Origin: a virus
IMG/VR virus record: IMGVR_UViG_3300031673_000058
Span: 1-55,168 of that record
DNA: 55,168 nt
Reading direction: 5' to 3' (one strand)
Below are positions 32,867 to 38,933 of this stretch, piece by piece. How positions within the stretch are numbered: position 1 is the stretch's first letter; each line of letters begins with the position of its first letter. The notes beneath the pieces were generated by a model. That model had not been told where the DNA came from. It saw nothing but the letters and a program-made list of their open reading frames with translations, and ran no database searches. A program made the position numbers and the translations under genes.

Positions 32867-33808
32867 TTAGGGCAGGGACTCGCAGGCGATGCCGTCGTTG
32901 TCGGCATCCAGTCTGTGGATATCGCCGCGTCCCTGGTCGATGCAAAACTGGAAACACGCTTGCGCTGCCGCGTGGGTACGAAAGTCGCCGCAGTTGTAGC
33001 GGTTGGAGGAACAATCGCAGCCTTGTGATGGGGGCGGCGCGGGTGACGCGGTGGGCAATGGTTTAGGGGTTGCCGCAGGACGAGGGGTTGCTGTTGCCGG
33101 GCGGCGCGTGGCGGTAGCAGTGGGGCGCAACGTAGCTGTAGCGGTGGGGGTTGGTTGCCATAGGCCGCGTTGCACAGTGCGCGCTTCGGTTTGCGCGGCG
33201 ATAAAGACCTCCTCTAGCGCGACGTCGGGAGGGTAGGTACTGACCTGGGCGTATCCCTGCCGCACCAATTCTGCGTTGATAAACGTGCCGTCGGCAAGAT
33301 ACACATAACGCAACAATCGCCCGTATCGATCCGTTTCTGAGACATCCTTAACCAGGTAAACGAGCTGCTCCTCTACCAGCGCGCGGTTGGCTTCGGTCGC
33401 CTCTGCGCCCATCCACTCCACGGGCTTGCTAGGATGCTTGGTCTCAGGCGTATCAATTCCGATGTAGCGTACCGTAAAGATTTCCCCCTCGATCTGCACT
33501 TTGATGGTATCGCCGTCCACGATCTCAAGCACTTGCGCGGCTTCCCCGGCGGGCGTGGGGGTGAGGGTCGGCGTGGCTGTGGGCTTTGGAGTAGAAGTCG
33601 GCGCCGGCGCCGGCGTAGATGTCGCGGTCGCGGTGGCGGTCGCCGTGGGCGTGCGTGCCGGTCTCGCCGGTAGCGTCAGCGTCGCCGTCGCTACCGGTGT
33701 GCCGGTTGGTATAATCGTCTTACTTTGACAGGCGCAGAGCACACCCGACAAAGCCACACAGAGGAATGCTAAAAACGCGAAGTAAAATTTAAGGTTTCTC
33801 GATTTCAC
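32867..33808 (-). CDS. Secreted lipoprotein nuclease: SNase-like domain with Excalibur-like C-terminus
   Basis: 313 aa, reverse strand, GTG start with GAAAGGAG seven bases upstream. A lipoprotein signal (LCAC, Cys27) and Thr-Pro-rich linker lead to a staphylococcal nuclease domain: DGDTIKV, RYIGIDTPETKHP (Ca-binding Asp and Arg), GAEATEAN (Glu) and DRYGRLLRYVYL (Arg). A second Pro/Thr linker precedes a C-terminal Cys-rich part ending in DADNDGIACES, as in Excalibur domains. The product should be anchored outside the cell and degrade nucleic acid. It is expressed against the late genes, so it is a lysogen-expressed moron candidate. Confidence 0.9.
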   Translation of the reverse strand: MKSRNLKFYFAFLAFLCVALSGVLCACQSKTIIPTGTPVATATLTLPARPARTPTATATATATSTPAPAPTSTPKPTATPTLTPTPAGEAAQVLEIVDGDTIKVQIEGEIFTVRYIGIDTPETKHPSKPVEWMGAEATEANRALVEEQLVYLVKDVSETDRYGRLLRYVYLADGTFINAELVRQGYAQVSTYPPDVALEEVFIAAQTEARTVQRGLWQPTPTATATLRPTATATRRPATATPRPAATPKPLPTASPAPPPSQGCDCSSNRYNCGDFRTHAAAQACFQFCIDQGRGDIHRLDADNDGIACESLP

Positions 33809-33972
33809 GATGCGGCTCCTTTCTATAGCTAATGTGCGCGCTGGGTGTAAAAATTGGTTTCTGTTTTGTAGCGCCACGAACCAAAAACGACAGTTAATGC
33901 ACTCTCCCTCTTGCAATGTTCAAAATTGAACATACAATAATACATGTAATTTCACTTCAATGGAGGTACGCT
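33809..33972. promoter_or_regulatory. Divergent control region with GTTC/GAAC operator
   Basis: Between the nuclease (leftward) and the excisionase-like gene (rightward). ATGTTCAA-AA-TTGAACAT (33916-33933) is a perfect inverted repeat. TACAAT (33934-33939) right after it could be a -10 for the rightward gene. A related site, 14 of 18 bases identical, overlaps the promoter at 48234. GACAGTTAATGC (33889-33900) is a half TTAA motif. Confidence 0.6.
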
Positions 33973-34152
33973 ATGGTTTGGACGGCCAGCAGACTATCAC
34001 AGGAAGCTGGATTGACTCGGCAGCACATCACGCGACTTCTTCGCACCGGGAAAATAAAGGGCGAGAAATTAACATCGGGATGGATTATCAACGACGAAGA
34101 CGCCAAGAAATTTCTCGATGAGAAGAAGAAGCAGTTACAATCTGTTGAGTAA
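33973..34152 (+). CDS. Excisionase-like helix-turn-helix protein
   Basis: 59 aa; GGAGG upstream. Winged/MerR-like HTH: WTASRLSQEAGLTRQHITRLLRTGKIKGEKL (residues 3-33), ending WIINDEDAKKFLDEKKKQL, the pattern of phage excisionase/HTH_17 proteins. It sits beside attP (34241-34378) and the integrase, under an operator-like palindrome, so a role in directing excision is likely. A transcription regulator of the nuclease operon is the alternative. Confidence 0.65.
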   Translation: MVWTASRLSQEAGLTRQHITRLLRTGKIKGEKLTSGWIINDEDAKKFLDEKKKQLQSVE

Positions 34153-34160
34153 TCCAAACC

Positions 34161-34197
34161 GTGGGGCGCGCCACCCGGCAAGAGTCACGCGCCCCAC
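34161..34197 (+). terminator. Hairpin after the excisionase-like gene
   Basis: GTGGGGCGCG (34161-34170) pairs perfectly with CGCGCCCCAC (34188-34197) around 17 bases. It has no T tract. It may stop transcription of the excisionase-like gene before attP. Confidence 0.5.
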
Positions 34198-34240
34198 TAC
34201 CCAACCAGCACATTTACAAGCGCATACAACCAGAGGCGAG

Positions 34241-34378
34241 CTAACAACTTGTTCGTTGTTAGTCTGCCGCCAGTTTTAACGCCAGAAACGCGCCTTCGGA
34301 CTCCTCGGGTAGGACTCGAACCTACAACCAACCGGTTAACAATCCGAGCAGCCTGTAAATTGAGGGCAGACTAACAAC
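34241..34378 (-). other. attP: 3' half of a tRNA-Asn with flanking arm sites
   Basis: Read leftward, 34342-34301 matches the 3' half of a bacterial tRNA-Asn: anticodon GTT with following AA, a T-arm GTAGG-TTCGAGT-CCTAC (34325-34309) and acceptor CCGAGGA plus discriminator G. The 5' half is missing and the anticodon stem is imperfect, so this is not a working tRNA. Perfect 14-bp inverted repeats GTTGTTAGTCTGCC (34255-34268) and its complement (34365-34378) flank it, plus a third CTAACAAC at 34241-34248: likely integrase arm sites. The integrase gene lies just beside it. Confidence 0.8.
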
Positions 34379-34393
34379 TGCAACGTTGCTCGC

Positions 34394-35452
34394 TCACCTC
34401 TCCACCAGACGGAACAACTCCGCCGCCAGCGCGCGAATCCGCGCGTCGCCGCTCCCGCTGCCCCGCTGCCCCAGGGCAGCCATCCGCTCGGCCACCTGAT
34501 TGTGTAGCATCACCGAGTAGATCGCGTCCGTCGTCCCCATCTGTTCGTGCATGAGGTTCTGAGAGACCGCCTTAAAATCCTCCATCGTGTCGCAGAGGCT
34601 CAGCGCGTACACAGCAAACCCGTGGCGGAACTTATGCGGGCTGCGATACGGCAACCCGGCGCGTACACACAGCATCTCCAGGTGGCGCGCCAGATTCTGC
34701 ACCCTGGCCTGCCCCGGAGTTTGTTCTTCCGCGAACGCCTCACCGGTGCGATCCAGCAGGGCGTACCACGGGGCAGCGGGTTCGAGCGTCCGGCGCGCCA
34801 ACGTATCCCAGGCGCGCGCGACATCGAGCAGCGGCCCCACTTCGGCGGATTGCAAAAGGTACGTCGTCGCCGCCTTCCCGTTCTTCGTCCGCACGCCCAG
34901 GCTCGGCCACTGATGGACCTCGAAGCGTTCCAGATTCACCGCAGACAGCGGCAGAGTTACAAACGCCGTCGCGCGCATCCCGCTGAGGAACAACATGCAC
35001 GCCGCCGCGCGGTCCCGCTGCTCGGTAAGCGTTCGGGCCGGCGCCGTCGCCAGCGCCAGCGCATCGTCGAGAGTGTACAGTTCCCTCTCCGGCACGGCCT
35101 GCACGTGTTCGTTCACCGGGCGCAGCGTCGCCCAGAAGGAGCGCGGGGGATAAGCGTCGGGGTAGCGTTCCCGCGACCACTCAAAAAACGTCCGGCAGAT
35201 CTCCAACAGCTTCCCCTGGTATCCAGGCGACAGCGCACCCAGGTCGGCCAGATAGCGCGGGAACACCGGACGCAGGTCGGCAGCGCGGGCGAACGGCGTA
35301 TCCGTAGCCCAACGTAGGAGATGATCCACGGCGACGCGATACAGCGCCACCGATCCGGGCGCCGCGTGCAGCACCTCGCTCCGGTAAGTGAGATAAGCGC
35401 GGGTATCGCGCCAATTGCGGCGACTGATCAGTACGTCGGGATGGCGTTTCAT
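34394..35452 (-). CDS. int: Tyrosine recombinase / phage integrase
   Basis: 352 aa, reverse strand; ATG giving MKRHPDVLISR with GGAGG upstream. The catalytic set is visible: Arg160 (SGMRATA), Lys190 or Lys193 (TKNGK), His273-x-x-Arg276 (SPHKFRHGF), His302 (LMHEQMG) and Tyr312 (IYSVM). The N-terminal part is a helical core-binding domain. The end of the gene abuts attP. Overlap with the upstream gene (ATGA) indicates a two-gene operon. Integration into a tRNA-Asn gene is inferred from attP. Confidence 0.92.
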   Translation of the reverse strand: MKRHPDVLISRRNWRDTRAYLTYRSEVLHAAPGSVALYRVAVDHLLRWATDTPFARAADLRPVFPRYLADLGALSPGYQGKLLEICRTFFEWSRERYPDAYPPRSFWATLRPVNEHVQAVPERELYTLDDALALATAPARTLTEQRDRAAACMLFLSGMRATAFVTLPLSAVNLERFEVHQWPSLGVRTKNGKAATTYLLQSAEVGPLLDVARAWDTLARRTLEPAAPWYALLDRTGEAFAEEQTPGQARVQNLARHLEMLCVRAGLPYRSPHKFRHGFAVYALSLCDTMEDFKAVSQNLMHEQMGTTDAIYSVMLHNQVAERMAALGQRGSGSGDARIRALAAELFRLVER

Positions 35453-35835
35453 TCCGCCACCTCCCGGCGCAGCCGGTTCACTTTTGCGCCGCATACCGCG
35501 CACCGCCCGCGCACCAGCTCCACTCCCGGCGAGTTTGGCGCGCTGCTTGTCTCCACCATTTTTCGCGCGGATCGGCAGCGTAAACAATACGCCTCGTCGT
35601 TGGCGAGGGGAATTTTACGCACCGCCGGCGCTGCCCGGTACCACGCCGCGAAAGCCTCGCCCACCACGTAGAGCCGGTTAAGCTCTTTGCGATGTGGGCA
35701 GCCCGCCGCGACCGCGCACTCGACGACGCGCCGCGCGCAGCCGATCTCGGCGGCCAGCTCTGAGAGCGTGTATTCCATCCGCAGCAGGCGGCGCAACCGT
35801 TCCGTCTGGGGTTGTGACAAATGAATTGATGACAT
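35449..35835 (-). CDS. HTH and zinc-ribbon regulator of the integrase operon
   Basis: 128 aa, reverse strand, GGAGGA six bases before ATG. Residues ~22-45 (YTLSELAAEIGCARRVVECAVAAG) are an HTH; residues ~83-120 hold two Cys pairs (CLRC and CAVC) forming a zinc ribbon. The start of the integrase overlaps its stop by four bases, so both are expressed together. It may regulate integrase or act as its partner. The combination of HTH and zinc ribbon is atypical for excisionases. Confidence 0.7.
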   Translation of the reverse strand: MSSIHLSQPQTERLRRLLRMEYTLSELAAEIGCARRVVECAVAAGCPHRKELNRLYVVGEAFAAWYRAAPAVRKIPLANDEAYCLRCRSARKMVETSSAPNSPGVELVRGRCAVCGAKVNRLRREVAE

Positions 35836-36151
35836 CGACTATCCTCCGTTTCAGTTTTTTTGAGACGGAACTTAATTATAGGATAGTCCTCTACATAGGG
35901 GGCATTCCAAACCGGGGCGTGTCTTGGCAGGCCGCCCCGGATGACCCTCATTATACAGCAATTTTTTAGCATTTCGTCGCTCGACCGCCCGTAACAACGG
36001 CAAGAGAATCCCGGCCCCACTCGGTGGCTCGACGGCGGTCCGGCAACCTCCTCCGGCCGTCCTGGGGATTTACCTCCTTTGCCCCAGGACGGCAAGGGGA
36101 GGGGGAGAGTGGGAGAGTGGGTTGATTTCATTGTAGGGGAGGAGTTGGGGG
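35836..36151. other. 316-bp control region between integrase operon and early small genes
   Basis: Leftward, TATAAT (complement of 35950-35955) is a possible -10 for the integrase operon; no good -35 was found. CCGTCCTGGGG (36057-36067) pairs perfectly with CCCCAGGACGG (36082-36092). The stretch 35985-36095 is GC-rich with several inverted repeats and may form an RNA structure. A GGGGAGGAG ribosome site precedes the gene at 36152. No coding gene seen. Confidence 0.5.
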
Positions 36152-36442
36152 ATGTTATTTTTGGTGATTGTTTTGAGTTTGTTTTGGGGCGTTTTGTGGG
36201 CGCTTTTTCTGCAACACAATCGATATGGGCGCTATCTGGCGCTAAGGCGCACGTGGGTTAGCGTTGTGGTCGGTGTGGGCGTGGACCTGCTGATTATGCT
36301 CTTCGTTGTTCCGCTCGCCGCCTGGCTCGCTGCCTGCGCCATTATGCTCGCCAGTAGTCTGGGGGTTATCGCCCGCAGTTTGTACAACGAGCACACGGAT
36401 GAGCAGGCGGTGAGTGAGGTGGGGGACGATAACCACGGATAA
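36152..36442 (+). CDS. Small membrane protein
   Basis: 96 aa with three hydrophobic segments: LFLVIVLSLFWGVLWALFL (3-21), WVSVVVGVGVDLLIMLFVVPLAAWLAA (~35-62) and ACAIMLASSLGVIA. GGGGAGGAG precedes the ATG. Small lysogen-expressed membrane proteins of this type can serve in superinfection exclusion, but that is inference. The C-terminus (EVGDDNHG) is encoded by the ACCACGGATAACC repeat. Confidence 0.6.
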   Translation: MLFLVIVLSLFWGVLWALFLQHNRYGRYLALRRTWVSVVVGVGVDLLIMLFVVPLAAWLAACAIMLASSLGVIARSLYNEHTDEQAVSEVGDDNHG

Positions 36443-36464
36443 CCACGGATAGGAGAAATTGACG

Positions 36465-36695
36465 ATGGATGATTTTCTTAATGCTATGGGTACAAAGTCA
36501 AAAGACAAGCAGTTGAGACTGGTGCATATTTTGGAGACCGTGCTGAAATTGGTCGAATTGCCGGAGAAAGAGCTAGAGCGGCGCATGACTGCGTTGCGGA
36601 CAGCCATTATTGCCGACTACAACGAGATAGAGGATGAGGAGAATGGTAGGATGGTAGGAGATGGACAAGGTCGCCAATGTACGATTGTCGAATAG
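36465..36695 (+). CDS. Small helical hypothetical protein
   Basis: 76 aa, ATG after the recurring TAGGAGAAATTGACG leader. Predicted helical: MDDFLNAMGTKSKDKQLRLVHILETVLKLVELPEKELERRMTAL has a two-helix, acidic-basic pattern, and the C-terminus overlaps the next gene. No family identified. It is the first of eleven closely spaced genes, probably one operon. Confidence 0.55.
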   Translation: MDDFLNAMGTKSKDKQLRLVHILETVLKLVELPEKELERRMTALRTAIIADYNEIEDEENGRMVGDGQGRQCTIVE

Positions 36696-36984
36696 GGTGA
36701 TTTGGGCCCTGGAAGACATTGGGGCGCACACGATCCACGCGCTGGCAGTATGGGAGAAGGCGCTCCAACGCGCCGAACTCAAGTGCGCCGACCCGGCCCT
36801 GCTGATCGCCCTGTCGAAGATCAAGAATGACCTGGCCGACATCCGCCTGCTGGCCCTCACCGCGCGCCGGCTCAATCTCGCCATCACCATCGCCAACATC
36901 ACCGAGCTGCTATCGCACACCGGTCCGCATTTCACCCTCACCGCCGCCGACGTGCCTGGCTTGTTAAAAGAGGTGTCGAACTAA
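36661..36984 (+). CDS. Helical hypothetical protein
   Basis: 107 aa; the ATG follows GGTAGGAG repeats (GGATGGTAGGAG) and overlaps the previous gene by 35 bases. Predicted to be long helices: RVIWALEDIGAHTIHALAVWEKALQRAEL and LSKIKNDLADIRLLALTARRLNLAITIANITELL. Function not known. Confidence 0.55.
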   Translation: MDKVANVRLSNRVIWALEDIGAHTIHALAVWEKALQRAELKCADPALLIALSKIKNDLADIRLLALTARRLNLAITIANITELLSHTGPHFTLTAADVPGLLKEVSN

Positions 36985-37511
36985 TGGACGTGGATACCAC
37001 CAATATCTATCCACTGCGCGACGTGTTCGGTCCGAGCTGGCCGTCCGTGGACGTACTGCGCCTGAAAGACCCCGATATTCGCCCGCAACTTTTGCGCGAC
37101 GAGAACATTGCGCAGCGCCGCGTCCTCACTCAAGCCATCAACGCCGTCATCAGGTCGCTGATGACGCGCTATAACATTCGTAATTTGTACGCCCTCGCGG
37201 ATATGCGCGAGCGTTACCAAACGTGCGCGATCGCCAACCTGGGCAAAACCGGGCGCATCTATCTCGATACCCTGTTCGGCGTTCGCTCTGCCGAGCAAGC
37301 GACGCCCGGCCCGTGCTACACCTACCCGCTGACCACGCTCTCCGGCATCGCCTACTGTGACCCGGTCACCGATTACAACGCCGGCAACTACTGCCAGAAA
37401 TGCCCACATCTCGAACAATGCCGCGAAATCGTCACACAACGCGATGGCCTCGCGCTGTGTGAAATCATCCTGGAAAGCGAGCTGATGCAGGAGGTCCGTT
37501 ATGCCGCCTAA
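36984..37511 (+). CDS. Cys-rich hypothetical protein
   Basis: 175 aa, start coupled to the previous stop. The N-terminal ~100 residues are helical and rich in Arg (NIAQRRVLTQAINAVIRSLMTRYNIRNLYALADMRERYQ). Near the C-terminus a Cys cluster occurs: CYTY...CDP...CQKCPHLEQC. This could bind zinc or an iron-sulphur cluster; PHLEQC with CxxC resembles FeS motifs in phage nucleases and primases but is too short to assign. Confidence 0.6.
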   Translation: MDVDTTNIYPLRDVFGPSWPSVDVLRLKDPDIRPQLLRDENIAQRRVLTQAINAVIRSLMTRYNIRNLYALADMRERYQTCAIANLGKTGRIYLDTLFGVRSAEQATPGPCYTYPLTTLSGIAYCDPVTDYNAGNYCQKCPHLEQCREIVTQRDGLALCEIILESELMQEVRYAA

Positions 37512-37797
37512 CGCAACCGTTTTTGAGTGCTATGGTCACGGCATAGTAGGCGAAGCTGTTGTTATGGCCGCCAGCCGTTCACAAGCCATCCAGGCCTGTT
37601 GGGAATGGCTCGGATGGGAAATCACCATCGCGTTCAAAGCCCCGGAGCAGTATGCCCGTTGGCTTAACGGTGGGGGAACGGTCGAAACCCCCGTCGTCTT
37701 CGCCACCGACGGCGAGCACTTCAACGTGATTACCCATCGCCTCGAAGTCACGGCAGATGTTACACAGGGATGGGAGGCAATCTATGACCGCGAATAA
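37501..37797 (+). CDS. Small hypothetical protein
   Basis: 98 aa overlapping the previous gene by 11 bases. It has one Trp-rich helix (AIQACWEWLGWEITIAFKAPEQYARWLNGG) and a C-terminal strand pair (HFNVITHRLEVTADVTQGWEAIYDRE). Function unknown; part of the early small-gene operon. Confidence 0.5.
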   Translation: MPPNATVFECYGHGIVGEAVVMAASRSQAIQACWEWLGWEITIAFKAPEQYARWLNGGGTVETPVVFATDGEHFNVITHRLEVTADVTQGWEAIYDRE

Positions 37798-38038
37798 AAG
37801 CAATGGCGTCCAGCCCCTCGTCTGCTGCGTTTGTCAGAACATCGTTGGCGTGATCAATACCGAGGCTCTGGCGCAGATGCTCGGCGCTGAAGATGTCTAT
37901 ATTTGCCGGATCTGCGCGGAATTCGACGAGACGTGGATCGAGTGGTCTCTCGCCGAACAACCTGTCGACCACTACGCGCACCTGATCAGCCGCGCGCTGC
38001 TTGCCGCAGAACTGGAGGCGCTCAATGTCCTTGGGTGA
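37784..38038 (+). CDS. Small zinc-binding hypothetical protein
   Basis: 84 aa. CCVC near residue 15 and CRIC near residue 41 form two metal-binding knuckles, followed by a helical ETWIEWSLAEQPVDHYAHLISRALLAAELEAL. The start overlaps the previous gene by 14 bases. It may bind nucleic acid or another phage protein. No known family. Confidence 0.5.
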   Translation: MTANKSNGVQPLVCCVCQNIVGVINTEALAQMLGAEDVYICRICAEFDETWIEWSLAEQPVDHYAHLISRALLAAELEALNVLG

Positions 38039-38267
38039 ATGGTATGACTATAACATTCTCAGCCTGCCCCCGCACTGCGTCCTGCTGCATGTCGAGGAAG
38101 AAATTGTCACAGAGTACACCAACAGCGCGGATTCCCGCGTGCGTCAAATTCTCGCCTGGTACGATTCCTATCTCGACGAATTTCACAACTCATCGGGCAA
38201 GCTGCGCGGTAAGGTGCTGCGTTGGCGGGTCATCGACCTAGAGGGGGAAAATAATGGGGCTGCATAA
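38025..38267 (+). CDS. Small hypothetical protein
   Basis: 80 aa, ATG inside the end of the previous gene. The sequence (LGEWYDYNILSLPPHCVLLHVEEEIVTEYTNSADSRVRQILAWYDSYLDEFH) is acidic and aromatic. Its end overlaps the nuclease gene by 14 bases. No function can be assigned. Confidence 0.5.
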   Translation: MSLGEWYDYNILSLPPHCVLLHVEEEIVTEYTNSADSRVRQILAWYDSYLDEFHNSSGKLRGKVLRWRVIDLEGENNGAA

Positions 38268-38661
38268 CGATGTAGGCGCGCTTGGCGAACAGCTCATCGC
38301 CGTCCACCTGACGCAGATCGCGCCGGTGCAACCGAGCCGCGTCGCCGATATGAACTTCTATGGCGTGCAGATCGAGATCAAGACCTCGCGCGCCACACTC
38401 TACAACGGCCAAACGCGCGGCTACCAATTCCTGTTGGAAAAGTGTGGGCACACAAATTTACGCAACGTCGATGTGCTGATACTCATTTGCCTCGACGACA
38501 ACCTGGATCCCGTTGCCACTTATATTCTGCCCCCGGCGTTTGTGCTCTTAATGGTACGGGAGGATCGCAAGAAAATCACCATCCCGCTGAATCTCTCTTC
38601 GCCATTGCATATCTACCGCGACCGGTGGACGGTGATTGCGGATACGTATGAGCGGAGATAA
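38254..38661 (+). CDS. PD-(D/E)XK-like nuclease
   Basis: 135 aa. GALGEQLIAVHLTQ near the N-terminus has the Glu of the PD-(D/E)XK fold; ADMNFYGVQIEIKTSRA at ~31-47 supplies Asp and the E-x-K catalytic pair (E42, K44), and the following strands VDVLILICLDDN complete the core. It is similar in size to phage resolvases and small restriction-like nucleases. It may act on replication intermediates or host DNA. Upstream genes overlap tightly. Confidence 0.6.
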   Translation: MGLHNDVGALGEQLIAVHLTQIAPVQPSRVADMNFYGVQIEIKTSRATLYNGQTRGYQFLLEKCGHTNLRNVDVLILICLDDNLDPVATYILPPAFVLLMVREDRKKITIPLNLSSPLHIYRDRWTVIADTYERR

Positions 38662-38711
38662 CCACGGAGATAACCACGGATGGAAGAAATGGGCGATAGG
38701 GAGGCGCAGAG

Positions 38712-38933
38712 ATGATGCAGTTGAAAATCGTCCCTGAAGATCGGCACATGATTATCTCTGAGGCTACCGAGGTACGGGTGCTGTTCGATCGCGAAGTGGT
38801 TGAGGTATGGAGCCCCCGCGCCGGATTGTGGGCGTGCGTTGGGGTTCCATACGAGGAATTGCGTTCGTTCATTGCGGCGCTGAAGAGCGCGCAATGTCTG
38901 TTAGAGGAGCAACGGGAGAAATATGAAAACTGA
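38712..38933 (+). CDS. Small hypothetical protein before ParB
   Basis: 73 aa; a GGAGG-containing leader with ATAACCACGGAT repeats precedes it. Strand-rich, beginning MMQLKIVPEDRHMIISEATEVRVLF, then GVPYEELRSFIAALKSAQCLLEEQREKYEN, a helix overlapping the ParB start by 11 bases. Possibly co-translated with the large ParB-like protein. Function unknown. Confidence 0.5.
   Translation: MMQLKIVPEDRHMIISEATEVRVLFDREVVEVWSPRAGLWACVGVPYEELRSFIAALKSAQCLLEEQREKYEN

Noticed and set aside
33917-34152. CI-type phage repressor at the excisionase position
   Set aside because: 59 residues with an excisionase-type HTH and no oligomerisation domain; the lysogeny repressor was not identified.
34301-34342. A functional tRNA-Asn gene
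   Set aside because: Only the 3' half is present; no 5' acceptor strand or D-arm, and the anticodon stem does not pair. It is read as attP.
34547-35317. 256-residue forward frame over the integrase
   Set aside because: Antisense to a gene with a complete catalytic set; no ribosome site.
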